A DNA stretch of 64,000 nucleotides from Malaciobacter pacificus. GTDB taxonomy: Bacteria > Campylobacterota > Campylobacteria > Campylobacterales > Arcobacteraceae. The notes below the pieces were generated by a model. The model was not told the origin of the DNA, searched no databases, and was given only the letters and a program-made list of their open reading frames with translations. The first letter of the stretch is position 1. The number at the start of each line of letters is the position of its first letter. The position numbers and the translations under genes are program-made. Shown here one piece after another: positions 37,652 through 46,681 of this stretch. The stretch is from positions 434,001 through 498,000 of the forward strand of contig NZ_CP035928.1 in assembly GCF_004214795.1 (NCBI RefSeq). The letters are read 5' to 3'.

Positions 37652-38309
37652 TAATTTTAAATCCTATTCCTCTTACAGTTTTTATAAGTTTTTTATCAAA
37701 ATTTTTATCTATTTTATTTCTAATTCTATAGATATAAACATTAACTATATTACTCATATTTGAGTTTTCAAAAGAGCTTAAAGAATCACTGATTGTAGTC
37801 TCACTTAAAACTCTATCTTTGTTTTTAATTAGGTATTCAAGTAGTGTAAACTCTTTTGATGTTAGTACTATTTCTTGAGAATCTCTTTTTGCTGTTTTAT
37901 TTAGTAAATCAAGCTCCAAATCAGCAATTTGTAGTTTTGTTTGTACATTTGAAGTAGTTCTTAGTTGTACCCTAATTCTTGCAAGTAATTCTGCAAATGA
38001 AAATGGTTTAGCAAGGTAATCATTTGCTCCAATATCTAAACCTTTTATTTTATCTTCAATTGAATCTTTAGCTGTTAGCATTATAATAGGAGTTTGAATA
38101 TTTGAAGCTCTTAAACTTTTACAAACTTCAATTCCATCTTTTATAGGAAGCATAATATCAAGTAAAATCAAATCATATTCATTTACACTTGCTAAATATA
38201 ATCCTTCATCTCCATTTGTTGAAGAGTCAACTATATAGCACTCTTCAGTTAAACCTTTTTTTAAAAAGTTAATAATTTTTTCGTCATCTTCTATAATTAA
38301 AATTTTCAT
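37641..38309 (-). CDS. OmpR-family response regulator
   Basis: A receiver domain with IIEDDEKI, LLDIMLPIKDG (phospho-acceptor Asp about residue 51), MLTAKDS and YLAKPFSFAELLAR is followed by an OmpR-type winged helix (LTSKEFTLLEYLIKNK and TVRGIGFKI). It is paired with the overlapping histidine kinase gene and starts three bases after the phosphoesterase gene. Direct AATATGAA repeats 11 bases apart in front of the operon (43803-43821) are candidate binding sites, which would make the operon autoregulated. Confidence 0.92.
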   Translation of the reverse strand: MKILIIEDDEKIINFLKKGLTEECYIVDSSTNGDEGLYLASVNEYDLILLDIMLPIKDGIEVCKSLRASNIQTPIIMLTAKDSIEDKIKGLDIGANDYLAKPFSFAELLARIRVQLRTTSNVQTKLQIADLELDLLNKTAKRDSQEIVLTSKEFTLLEYLIKNKDRVLSETTISDSLSSFENSNMSNIVNVYIYRIRNKIDKNFDKKLIKTVRGIGFKISDV

Positions 38310-38312
38310 ATG

Positions 38313-39047
38313 CTATTCTACACTTTTATGAATTAATTCTAATATGGTAATTTCACTTGGTGCTTTATACCTCATATCTATTCCCCAAGTACCAAGCCCA
38401 GAATTTACATAGATTGCAGTATCTTTTACATAATGAAGACCAGATAAAAAAGGTTGAACTATTTTTACTAAATAATGAAAAGGAAAAATTTGACCTCCAT
38501 GGGTATGTCCACATAAAAAAAGGTTAGAATTTAAAGCTAATTTATAATCCTTTGGTTGGTGGGAGATAAATATAGTAGGTTCACTTTCTTTTATACTTGC
38601 TAATATTTTTTTTTCATCTCTTTTAATTCCAAAAAACTTAGAAAATCTATCAGAAAGTCCAACTAATTTTATGATTTCATTTTTATATTCAATTTTTTTT
38701 ATTTCATTATCCATAAAAATAAAGTTTGTTAACTCTTTTTTTAAATCATTTAATCCATAAACTAAATCGTGGTTCCCACTAATAAAATAAACATCACCTT
38801 TTAGGTTATTTAAAATTGCAAGTTTTTCTTTTATATTTTTAACTTTACAATCAATAATATCACCAGTAATAACTGTAAAATCATAATCTAGTGAATTGCA
38901 ATAAAAAACTAATTCATGTAGAATCTCATCTGGAAAATTCTTATTTATATGCAAATCACTCAAGTGAAGTAGTTTCAAATGATTTAACTTTTCATTTGAA
39001 ACTTTTACCTCTAAAGTTCTAGCTTTTGGTAGACTTCTTTTACTCAT
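38313..39047 (-). CDS. Membrane-type calcineurin-like metallophosphoesterase (YkuE-like)
   Basis: This 244-residue protein has the metallophosphoesterase motifs in order: LHLSDLHINKN, VITGDIIDC, FISGNHDLVYG, IFISHQPKDY and LCGHTHGGQIFP. The order and wording match the YkuE/UDP-2,3-diacylglucosamine-hydrolase-like group of enzymes that act near the membrane. The N-terminus is basic rather than hydrophobic, so it is probably cytoplasmic. The substrate is unknown. A link to the envelope-related genes of the same operon is inferred from context. Confidence 0.85.
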   Translation of the reverse strand: MSKRSLPKARTLEVKVSNEKLNHLKLLHLSDLHINKNFPDEILHELVFYCNSLDYDFTVITGDIIDCKVKNIKEKLAILNNLKGDVYFISGNHDLVYGLNDLKKELTNFIFMDNEIKKIEYKNEIIKLVGLSDRFSKFFGIKRDEKKILASIKESEPTIFISHQPKDYKLALNSNLFLCGHTHGGQIFPFHYLVKIVQPFLSGLHYVKDTAIYVNSGLGTWGIDMRYKAPSEITILELIHKSVE

Positions 39048-39070
39048 GATTAAAGATTCCTTATTTTAGA

Positions 39071-39589
39071 TTATTTCAATTCTAAATTATAAGTAATATC
39101 GATTTGATCTCTAACTGTTAAAAAAAACATTGTTGGTGGTTTCATTCCATATTCACTTAATAAAATAGAAAAGCCACCATCAAGTTTTAAAGCACCATTT
39201 TCTTCAATAATCATACTTGTTGTTGATATCTTGTTTTCAATACCATTTAAAGTTAATGTTCCATTAATTAGATATTTGTCTTCTACTTGCAAAACATGGT
39301 TTATATTGAATGAAATGGTTTTATATTTTGTTGCATTTAATAATTCATACATATTTAAATCTCTATCTTTTTTACTACTAATTAATGAAAGAGTATCAAA
39401 ATAGATTTTTCCTTTTAATGATGTTATTGCATCACCAATTGATAATTCTCCTTTAACTTCATTTGTTGTTGGATTAATTTCACTATCACCAAAAACCTCT
39501 GTGTGAGCTTGGATACTCCCACTTGACACACCTAAACTACTTGCACTTGCAAATAGACCTAAACAAATTAATACTAATACCTTAAACAT
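39071..39589 (-). CDS. YceI-family periplasmic protein
   Basis: A signal peptide (MFKVLVLICLGLFASASS) leads a YceI-like beta-barrel domain with SLGVSSGSIQAHTEVFGDS, LKGKIYFDTLSL, NATKYKTISF and LNGIENKISTTSM. YceI proteins form lipocalin-like barrels that bind isoprenoids such as quinone precursors. The ATG has a perfect AAGGAGG ribosome site. The gene overlaps the upstream membrane protein gene by eight bases. Its presence beside a haem-copper-oxidase-like gene suggests quinone or redox chemistry in the envelope. Confidence 0.87.
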   Translation of the reverse strand: MFKVLVLICLGLFASASSLGVSSGSIQAHTEVFGDSEINPTTNEVKGELSIGDAITSLKGKIYFDTLSLISSKKDRDLNMYELLNATKYKTISFNINHVLQVEDKYLINGTLTLNGIENKISTTSMIIEENGALKLDGGFSILLSEYGMKPPTMFFLTVRDQIDITYNLELK

Positions 39590-40550
39590 AATTAACCTCC
39601 TTGTTATTTGGTATAAACTGATTTGACATAATTTTTAGTAAGGTTATTAATAAAATTACTGGTACAAATAAAATTAGGTTTTCTAATGCTACAAAAAGCC
39701 CAGCCCCTGAAGCAATCCAACCTATAAAAATCATATATATTGATATTGTTTTAAAATCTTTTTTTATAATTGTTTGTAGAATAATTACGTTGTAATATGA
39801 GATTACAAATGGATAAATAAGTGATAAAATAAATCCTTCTCTTAAAAAATAGAATAGATATGAAAGTGCAAAAAGTATTATAATAAATAGTTCTTTTTGA
39901 TTCTTTTCTAATTTTAAAGTAAGAGCAGCAACAACTCCCACTATATGAAATAGTGCAATCTCTAAACTATATCCATCTCTCCAAATTGAGATTGTAATAT
40001 CACGTGAAAGAGATTCAAAAAGTGCAGAATCTAAGAATATCCATAAAACCATTGCATATAAAGAGAAGCTTTCACTATAGTCTCTTTCTAACTCTTTATT
40101 TGGTAAAAATCTTGAAGAGATAAGTGTAATTATTGTTAAAATTATTGCAATAATATCCCTTAATTCTACATCATAGTTAAACATCATTGTTCCAGTCACA
40201 TATGAAATACATAAGGCAAGTCCAAGTTGAATAAAATCAGCTTTTTTAATCTCATTTATAATTAGTGGTGCTAAAGCCCCAACTGTTAATCCTAAAATAA
40301 ATAGAGTTATAAAGTTAAAGTTTGGATAGATAAAACTCATAATTAGTTGAATTACTAATAGTATTGATATTTTATTTTTGTTCTCTATTTTTAAATAAGG
40401 AATTAAAAATGAACCTATAATTCCACCAATTGGAAGAGGTGCAATTACAAAAATATTTGAAGAAAAGTATTCAACAATTCCAGTTTGAGCAATAAGTAAG
40501 TAGTAGCAAAGCTCAGTTGCTATAAATAGTACTAAAATTAATCTTTGCAT
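39582..40550 (-). CDS. Polytopic membrane protein of unknown function
   Basis: This 322-residue protein is almost entirely hydrophobic with about ten predicted membrane helices. I do not recognise a family. It contains a semi-conserved-looking patch WIFLDSALFESLSRD and a short charged loop NKELERDYSES near the middle. The overall layout is like a permease or MFS-type carrier, but no signature was seen. AAGGAG precedes the ATG. It overlaps the haem-copper-oxidase-like gene by 13 bases and the YceI gene by eight, so it is a structural part of the same system. Confidence 0.7.
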   Translation of the reverse strand: MQRLILVLFIATELCYYLLIAQTGIVEYFSSNIFVIAPLPIGGIIGSFLIPYLKIENKNKISILLVIQLIMSFIYPNFNFITLFILGLTVGALAPLIINEIKKADFIQLGLALCISYVTGTMMFNYDVELRDIIAIILTIITLISSRFLPNKELERDYSESFSLYAMVLWIFLDSALFESLSRDITISIWRDGYSLEIALFHIVGVVAALTLKLEKNQKELFIIILFALSYLFYFLREGFILSLIYPFVISYYNVIILQTIIKKDFKTISIYMIFIGWIASGAGLFVALENLILFVPVILLITLLKIMSNQFIPNNKEVNYV

Positions 40551-42079
40551 AATAGCTCCTTTTTATAAAAAAAGATTAAATAAATAAACACATATGTTAA
40601 ATCAAATAGTGAGATTAAAAGTGCTTCAATTCCAAGTTTATCACTTGCATATAGTGCAAAAAACATTGAACTTGCAAATACTCTAATAATCACTGTAAGA
40701 AGTGTAAAATTTGGATTTTTAAGAGCCATATAGTGAATAACTCCAGTCATGCTTACAAAAGTAAAAACAACATATTCATAAACACCATTGAAACTAAAAC
40801 CTAAAAGTGGATAGCTAAAACTTGCAAATAGTATTAAAAAAATTCCACCAAATCCATCAGCATAAACTCCTGCTAAATTATAAAGTTCAAGTTTAGAATA
40901 GCTTGTTCTAATTTTGATAAATGCAAAGATAAAACTAAATGCAATAAGACCAAAAAGTGATCTTAATATCCATAATTTATCAGTGGGAATATTGCTAAAT
41001 CCAGCTTGAGTAAATCCAGAAATTGATAAAACTGTAAATATCCCTAAAATTCCAACTAAATATAGTTTTAGAAAAATCTCTTTGTGTAATTCTTTTATTT
41101 GATTTATAAACATAGAAATTACCATAAAGAAAACTCCAATACCCATTGCAACGTGAGCATGAGCAACTATTAAATCATTTCTATGAAATAACCATCTAAT
41201 TTCTGGAATAAACAGAATATTTCCTTCAATATCAACAAATAAAAAAGCTAAAATTGAGATTAGTAAAGCTCTTTTTGCATGAACTTTTATATTTGAATCT
41301 TTATACCATCTGTAAAGAAGTGGAACATATAATAAAGTTAAATATTGGGCAAACCACTCTTGATTGTAAGTTAAGGCTTCAAAGAAAATTCTATATAAAA
41401 CTGTTCCAAAATAAAACACAGTTGGAATAATCCATAAAATATTCCAACGTGCAGCAAATTCACCCTCATTAAGTAGTTTTATAATTAGATAATAAATAGG
41501 AATTAAAGCTAAACTCATTCCAAGCGTATTATCTCCATGTGGACCAGTTACCGTACTTTCAACTTGTCCAATGATTGGATTCATAAGTATTAGTAAAGTA
41601 ATAGGTGCGATAATAACAACTCTTAAACATACTTTTATCCATAAAGGTAATACTTTGTAAAGTCTAATAAATTTATATAAGGCAATAATATAAAAAACAC
41701 CAGCAAATGCAAGTAAAAAATTTAACTCATAAGCAAAATCATAAAATGCTAAACCTCTATTTTTACCAAGAAGAAGTGAAATAACCATAAATACTAAAAA
41801 GATATACCAAATAATAGTATATAAATCTAAGTATCTAAGACCATCTTCAGATGTTCCAACTTCTTTATTTATTAGTAAAAAAGGTAAATATGAAAGCATT
41901 AAAGGTACAAATCCATAAAGCATTAAACTAATATGAATTGATCTCATGTTTACTGGACTTAAAGTTTCAGAATTAATATTTAAGCCAAGTAAATTTAATG
42001 AATATATAATTCCAAATAAAAGTCCAAGTGCAAAAAATACAATAGAGATTTTAAAATGTTTATTTATTAATTTTTCCAT
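40538..42079 (-). CDS. Haem-copper oxidase subunit I-like membrane protein without the TM7 His pair
   Basis: The 513-residue protein has about 12 membrane helices. It resembles the NorB/CcoN branch: the TM2-like RSIHISLMLYG (His49), GPHGDNTLGM (His181), and the TM10-like FHRNDLIVAHAHVAMGIG (His299, His307, His309). The AHAH pair supplies the haem ligands in the family. Normally a His-His pair in TM7 completes the copper or non-haem iron site about 50 residues after the TM6 His, yet none is present here. The protein may bind two haems but not reduce oxygen or NO in the usual way. The start is ATG with GAGGT upstream. It overlaps the ABC ATPase gene by 20 bases. Confidence 0.7.
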   Translation of the reverse strand: MEKLINKHFKISIVFFALGLLFGIIYSLNLLGLNINSETLSPVNMRSIHISLMLYGFVPLMLSYLPFLLINKEVGTSEDGLRYLDLYTIIWYIFLVFMVISLLLGKNRGLAFYDFAYELNFLLAFAGVFYIIALYKFIRLYKVLPLWIKVCLRVVIIAPITLLILMNPIIGQVESTVTGPHGDNTLGMSLALIPIYYLIIKLLNEGEFAARWNILWIIPTVFYFGTVLYRIFFEALTYNQEWFAQYLTLLYVPLLYRWYKDSNIKVHAKRALLISILAFLFVDIEGNILFIPEIRWLFHRNDLIVAHAHVAMGIGVFFMVISMFINQIKELHKEIFLKLYLVGILGIFTVLSISGFTQAGFSNIPTDKLWILRSLFGLIAFSFIFAFIKIRTSYSKLELYNLAGVYADGFGGIFLILFASFSYPLLGFSFNGVYEYVVFTFVSMTGVIHYMALKNPNFTLLTVIIRVFASSMFFALYASDKLGIEALLISLFDLTYVFIYLIFFYKKELLCKD

Positions 42080-42686
42080 CTTTTACCTCATAAATTTTAT
42101 TAGCAATTTGTGCTAAATTTTTATCGTGAGTTGCTACTATAATAGTTGTTCCTTTTTTTGATAAATCTTTAAACATTTCAAAAACTTTTTGTGAGTTTTG
42201 TGAGTCTAAATTTCCTGTTGGTTCATCTGCAAAGATTACTTTTGGATTGTTAATAAGTGCTCGTGCAATAGAAGCTCTTTGTCGCTGACCTCCTGAAATC
42301 TCAGTTGGATATTTATTTTTTAAATCATTAATTCCTAAACTATTTAAAAAAGTAGAAATGTCATCATCACTTGCTTTTTCATTTGCTAATTTGATATTTT
42401 CTTTAATTGTTAAATAGTTAATTAAATAGTGAAATTGGAAAATAAAACCAATATTCTCTTTTCTAAAGCTATCAATATTTTTGATATTTTTATAGTTCGT
42501 TTCTTCATAGAAAATATCTCCACTTGTAGGTTTAAGTAGTGTTGAAAGATTTGACAAAAGTGTTGATTTTCCGCTACCACTTTCACCAATTAAACATACA
42601 AATTCACCTTTGTTTATTTCTAAATTGATATTTTCTAAGGCTTTATCTTTATTGTAGTAATGAGTTAAATTAATTGCTTTTATCAT
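42060..42686 (-). CDS. ABC transporter ATPase, LolD/MacB type
   Basis: This 208-residue ATPase has Walker A GESGSGKSTL (about residue 36), Q-loop FQFHYLINYLT, signature ISGGQRQRASIARAL and Walker B VIFADEPTGNLDS. The NLDSQNS wording is typical of the LolD/MacB/FtsE branch, which powers extraction or mechanotransmission rather than ordinary import. Its start overlaps the stop of the FtsX-like permease gene as ATGA, so the two form one transporter. Confidence 0.92.
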   Translation of the reverse strand: MIKAINLTHYYNKDKALENINLEINKGEFVCLIGESGSGKSTLLSNLSTLLKPTSGDIFYEETNYKNIKNIDSFRKENIGFIFQFHYLINYLTIKENIKLANEKASDDDISTFLNSLGINDLKNKYPTEISGGQRQRASIARALINNPKVIFADEPTGNLDSQNSQKVFEMFKDLSKKGTTIIVATHDKNLAQIANKIYEVKDGKINK

Positions 42687-43765
42687 ATTTTATTTCCTTG
42701 AATTAACTCAACCGGGTCAGTTTTAGCTGCATTTAGTGCAGGTATTATTGAGCCTATAATTGCCATCAAAACTGATGTTATAAAAATATATATTGCAAGA
42801 GTTGATGAAATCTCTCCATTTACATAACCTTGTAAGCTTTGAACATTTTTTATAAAATAAAGTGCTAAGTTTGAAATAGCAAGTGCTGCAATAAAGCTAA
42901 TTACACCTAATATAAAACTCTCGTACATAATTGATAAAACTATTTTTGATGTTGGAATTCCAATAGCCCTTTTTATCCCAAATTCTGCTCTTCTTTGATT
43001 TATTGTTATGCTCATTAAACTAATAATTCCAAGTAATCCCATACAAAATGCAATTGCTGAAATAACATTTGATGAGGTTTTAATGATTTTAAATTGATTA
43101 TAGTTATCTACAAAATTTTGTGTTGATTTTGCTTCTATATCATTATGTAGTTTTTTTATTTCATTATTTATTTTGTCTGTGTTTGCTTCAAGTTTTGTAT
43201 TAACCATAATCATTGAAGCAGATTTATTAAATATTTTTCCAGCATCATTAATATTTAAAACAACTCCACCATTTTCAAAACCAATTTCACTTTTAAAAAC
43301 TCCAGAGATTTTAAATGTTTTGTTTGCTATTTGGATTTGTTCTTTATTTTGTAGTTGCTCAAAAATTGATTGTCCAACAATTACTTCATCGTTTGATGGA
43401 TAATTTCCTTTATCAATTTTGTAGTTTTTAAATCTATTTTGAGTAACTCCATAAATAGCTACTATTGGAAGTTTTTCAACTGGACTTGCACCAACAATTA
43501 AAGCTGATGATTCTTTTACTCCAGTAATTGTATTGATTTTTTCAATTAGATTTATATCAACGTTTGAAAAAAATGTATCAGAGATTTTTGCTTGAGTAAC
43601 TATAATATCTCCATCACTTTTTAACATTGATGAATACATAGTTATAATTCCATTAGAAATAGAACTGATTAAAAAGATTGATATGATAGAAAAAATCAGA
43701 CTTGCAAAAATAAGTGTAGTTTTTAGTTTATTTGCTGCAAGTGCTTTAAAAGCATATAAAATCAA
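42683..43765 (-). CDS. FtsX/MacB-type ABC transporter permease
   Basis: This 360-residue protein has an N-terminal membrane helix (about 16-40), a large periplasmic domain of about 190 residues and three C-terminal helices, the layout of FtsX/LolCE/MacB permeases. NQRRAEFGIKRAIG is the coupling-helix motif of this family. The start is TTG (43763-43765) with AAGGA six bases upstream, and no ATG lies close by. It is the first gene of the eight-gene operon. The substrate may be a lipoprotein, lipid or cofactor, but the sequence does not show which. Confidence 0.88.
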   Translation of the reverse strand: MILYAFKALAANKLKTTLIFASLIFSIISIFLISSISNGIITMYSSMLKSDGDIIVTQAKISDTFFSNVDINLIEKINTITGVKESSALIVGASPVEKLPIVAIYGVTQNRFKNYKIDKGNYPSNDEVIVGQSIFEQLQNKEQIQIANKTFKISGVFKSEIGFENGGVVLNINDAGKIFNKSASMIMVNTKLEANTDKINNEIKKLHNDIEAKSTQNFVDNYNQFKIIKTSSNVISAIAFCMGLLGIISLMSITINQRRAEFGIKRAIGIPTSKIVLSIMYESFILGVISFIAALAISNLALYFIKNVQSLQGYVNGEISSTLAIYIFITSVLMAIIGSIIPALNAAKTDPVELIQGNKI

Positions 43766-43802
43766 AGTTTTCCTTTTTTATTTTTTGCAAGTTTAGTTTG
43801 TC

Positions 43803-43846
43803 AATATGAAGCTAATATGAATAAAATATTAATTTTTGTTCATATT
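43803..43846. promoter_or_regulatory. AATATGAA direct repeats plus inverted copy (putative regulator site)
   Basis: AATATGAA occurs at 43803-43810 and 43814-43821, exactly 11 bases apart, and inverted as TTCATATT at 43839-43846. Repeats at one helical turn are the usual form of an OmpR-family site. The region lies between the start of the eight-gene operon, which encodes such a regulator, and the divergent inositol-phosphatase gene. Confidence 0.5.
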
Positions 43847-43904
43847 TCTTAATAAGTATGTAACTATCATTTGTTACAATTGCAAAAAACAAAAAAGTGA
43901 AGAT

Positions 43905-44675
43905 ATGAAAGAAAGATTAAAAGAGATTATAAAAGAAGCAGGAAAAATACTTCATGAAGGTTACTACTCAAACAAAGATGTGACATTTAAAGCAAAAAAA
44001 GATTTAGTTACAAAATATGATGTTGGTGTTGAGAACTTTTTAAAAGAAAAATTTTCAGAAGAGTTTACTGATTTTAATATTATTGCAGAAGAGTCTGATA
44101 ACTCAAATATTGAATTTAAAGACTCAATTATAATAGACCCAATTGATGGAACTACAAATTTTGTAAATGGTGTTCCTCATACAGCTATTTCAGTTGGAGT
44201 TTATAAAGATAAAAAACCATTTATTGGAATAGTTTATAATCCAATTTTAGATGAAATGTATGAAGCTCAAATTGGCCAGGGTGCATATTTAAATGGAAAA
44301 CAAATAAAAGTATCAGATGAAAATGATTTTCAAAAAGCACTAATGGCTACAGGATTCCCATATTCAAGTGGGACAAATAGTGATGATTTAAATGATGTAA
44401 TCGAAAAAATAAAAACAATCCTTCCAAAATGTCAAGATATAAGAAGATTAGGAAGTGCAGCAATTGATTTATGTATGGTAGCACGTGGTACTTATGAAGG
44501 TTATTATGAAATGAACCTAAAAGCTTGGGATGTTAGTGCTGGAATAATAATTTTAAATGAAGCTGGTGGAAAAGTTTCAACACTAAATGGAAGTGATTAT
44601 AGACTATTTGAAGATAAGTATATTGTTGCTACAAATGGTTATATTCATAATTCGTTATTAGAGTTAATTAAATAA
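43905..44675 (+). CDS. Inositol monophosphatase family protein
   Basis: The 256-residue protein has the metal-binding motifs of the family: VTKYDVGVE, IAEESDNSN, IIDPIDGTTNFVNG and AWDVSAGIIIL. The enzyme group dephosphorylates inositol phosphate, fructose-1,6-bisphosphate, NADP or PAP. The substrate here is not known. A longer frame begins at ATG 43836, but its extra 23 residues are unlike family members and lie in the promoter region, so ATG 43905 is used. Confidence 0.9.
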   Translation: MKERLKEIIKEAGKILHEGYYSNKDVTFKAKKDLVTKYDVGVENFLKEKFSEEFTDFNIIAEESDNSNIEFKDSIIIDPIDGTTNFVNGVPHTAISVGVYKDKKPFIGIVYNPILDEMYEAQIGQGAYLNGKQIKVSDENDFQKALMATGFPYSSGTNSDDLNDVIEKIKTILPKCQDIRRLGSAAIDLCMVARGTYEGYYEMNLKAWDVSAGIIILNEAGGKVSTLNGSDYRLFEDKYIVATNGYIHNSLLELIK

Positions 44676-44754
44676 GAAAAATAATAAAAAAGCAACTATT
44701 TAGAAATAATTAAATATAATTATCACTATTTAAACGCTAGAATAAGGGATTTAT

Positions 44755-46560
44755 ATGTGTGGAATTGTTGGTTATATTGGTAAGCAAAACACTACAAAAA
44801 TATTATTAGATGGACTAAAAGAGCTTGAATATAGAGGTTATGATAGTGCTGGAATCGCAGTATTAAAAGATGAAAAAATTGATGTATTTAAAGCTTTAGG
44901 AAAATTAGTAAATCTAGAAGAAAAAGTAAATGCAACAGTATCAAAAAATGACTATGAAATTGGTATTGGTCATACAAGATGGGCAACACATGGTAAACCA
45001 ACAGAATTAAACGCACACCCACATTTAGGTGAGTACTCTTATGTAGTTCATAATGGAATTATTGAAAATTATAAAGAATTAAAAGATGATTTAAGTTCAA
45101 AAGGACATAAATTTGTATCTCAAACAGATACAGAAGTTATAGTTCACTTATTTGAGAATTTTTACAACCAACTTAATGATACAACAGCAGCTTTCAAAAA
45201 AACAATAGAAAGCTTAGAGGGTGCATTTTCAATTTTATTAATTACAAAAGCAGATCCAACAAAAGTATTTTTCTTTAAACATGGAAGTCCTTTAATTGTA
45301 GCAAAAGGAAAAGAAGAGAATGAAGTATTATTTGCTTCATCAGATGCGCCCCTTATTGGATTATCTAATGATGTGGTTTATCTTGAAGATGGTGTTGGCG
45401 GAATTGCAAGTTCTAATTCAATTGAATTTTTTAGTGATGATTATTCTTGGTCAACACTACCTAGTTCAAAACAGTTTGCTCAAAAAGATGGATTTAGATT
45501 CTTTATGGAAAAAGAGATTTATGAGCAAAGTACAGTTGTAAGTGATTGTATGCTTGGAAGAATTGCTGATAAGAGTATCTCTTTTGATGAAATTGATTCT
45601 TCAATTATTGAAGGAATTAATGAAATTAAAATTTGTGCTTGTGGTACATCGTATCATGCAGGACTTACTGCTTCATACCTTTTTGAAAGGCTTTCAAAAG
45701 TTAAGTGTAATGTAGAAATTGCAAGTGAGTTTAGATATAAAGAACCACTTCTTACTACTGATACTTTATTTGTAGTTATAAGTCAAAGTGGGGAAACAGC
45801 AGATACTTTAGAGGCCCTTAAAATGGCAAAAGATGCAGGCCTTAAGACATTAGTTGTTTGTAATGTTGATAACTCATCTATGACTAGAACTGCTGATGCT
45901 ACAATTTTAACAAGAGCAGGTATTGAAAAAGGTGTTGCTTCAACAAAAGCATTCTCAACTCAAACTGTTGTACTTTGGATGTTAGCACTTTATTTTGCAA
46001 AGGCTAAAAATGTAATATCATCAGAAAAGATGCAAGAAGAGTTACATGCATTAAGAGAAGTACCTAAATCACTTGTTGTAAATGATAAAATTCATGAAAA
46101 AACTAGAAGATTATCAAAAAGATATCTTCATGGACATGGTTTCTTTTTTATAGGAAGAGATGTATTCTTCCCACTTGCTTTAGAGGGTGCTTTAAAATTA
46201 AAAGAGATCTCATATTTACATGCTGAAGGATATCCAGCAGGTGAGATGAAACATGGACCAATAGCACTTGCAGACCCAGAGTTATTTACAATTGCACTTA
46301 TGCCTCAAAATTTATTATATGACAAAATTAAATCAAATGTAGAAGAATTAAGTGCTAGAGATAGTACTATTTGTGCAATTTCACCACTTGATTTTGAATT
46401 AGCTGATGATTTTATAAAAACAGCAAAAACTGACCACTACATGTTAGAATTTTTTGAAATGCTAGTAGCACTTCAACTTCTTTCAATGGAAATTTCTATT
46501 AGACTTGGTAATGATGTTGATATGCCAAGAAATCTTGCAAAATCAGTAACAGTAGAGTAA
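44755..46560 (+). CDS. glmS: Glutamine-fructose-6-phosphate aminotransferase
   Basis: GlmS makes glucosamine-6-phosphate, the first step to UDP-GlcNAc for peptidoglycan and lipopolysaccharide. The N-terminal glutaminase begins with the catalytic Cys2 (MCGIVGYIG), followed by GHTRWATHG and HNGIIENY. Two SIS domains bind the sugar (CGTSYHAG, ISQSGETADT, STKAFSTQ). The ending LAKSVTVE is invariant in the family. Length (601) is normal. The gene ends inside a terminator hairpin. No glmS ribozyme was seen, as expected outside Gram-positive bacteria. Confidence 0.98.
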   Translation: MCGIVGYIGKQNTTKILLDGLKELEYRGYDSAGIAVLKDEKIDVFKALGKLVNLEEKVNATVSKNDYEIGIGHTRWATHGKPTELNAHPHLGEYSYVVHNGIIENYKELKDDLSSKGHKFVSQTDTEVIVHLFENFYNQLNDTTAAFKKTIESLEGAFSILLITKADPTKVFFFKHGSPLIVAKGKEENEVLFASSDAPLIGLSNDVVYLEDGVGGIASSNSIEFFSDDYSWSTLPSSKQFAQKDGFRFFMEKEIYEQSTVVSDCMLGRIADKSISFDEIDSSIIEGINEIKICACGTSYHAGLTASYLFERLSKVKCNVEIASEFRYKEPLLTTDTLFVVISQSGETADTLEALKMAKDAGLKTLVVCNVDNSSMTRTADATILTRAGIEKGVASTKAFSTQTVVLWMLALYFAKAKNVISSEKMQEELHALREVPKSLVVNDKIHEKTRRLSKRYLHGHGFFFIGRDVFFPLALEGALKLKEISYLHAEGYPAGEMKHGPIALADPELFTIALMPQNLLYDKIKSNVEELSARDSTICAISPLDFELADDFIKTAKTDHYMLEFFEMLVALQLLSMEISIRLGNDVDMPRNLAKSVTVE

Positions 46561-46574
46561 GCACTCTACTTTTA
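46551..46574 (+). terminator. Terminator overlapping the glmS stop codon
   Basis: AGTAGAG (46551-46557) and CTCTACT (46564-46570) form a 7-bp stem around a 6-base loop holding the glmS stop, followed by a short T run. It is short, so it is of moderate strength. Confidence 0.6.
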
Positions 46575-46614
46575 CAAACTTAAAAGAAAAACTTAGATAA
46601 AATGTAGCACTTTT

Positions 46615-46629
46615 TTACAAATTTTGTAA
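46615..46629. promoter_or_regulatory. TTACAA-ATT-TTGTAA palindrome in the metK upstream region
   Basis: A perfect 6+6 palindrome with a 3-base centre lies just after a TAAAAT -10-like box at about 46598. A dimeric repressor could bind here. No match to a named operator is claimed. Confidence 0.4.
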
Positions 46630-46681
46630 TTAAGAGAATTCAAACTTTTATTTTTTATAAATTTTTTAACTTTTATATAGT

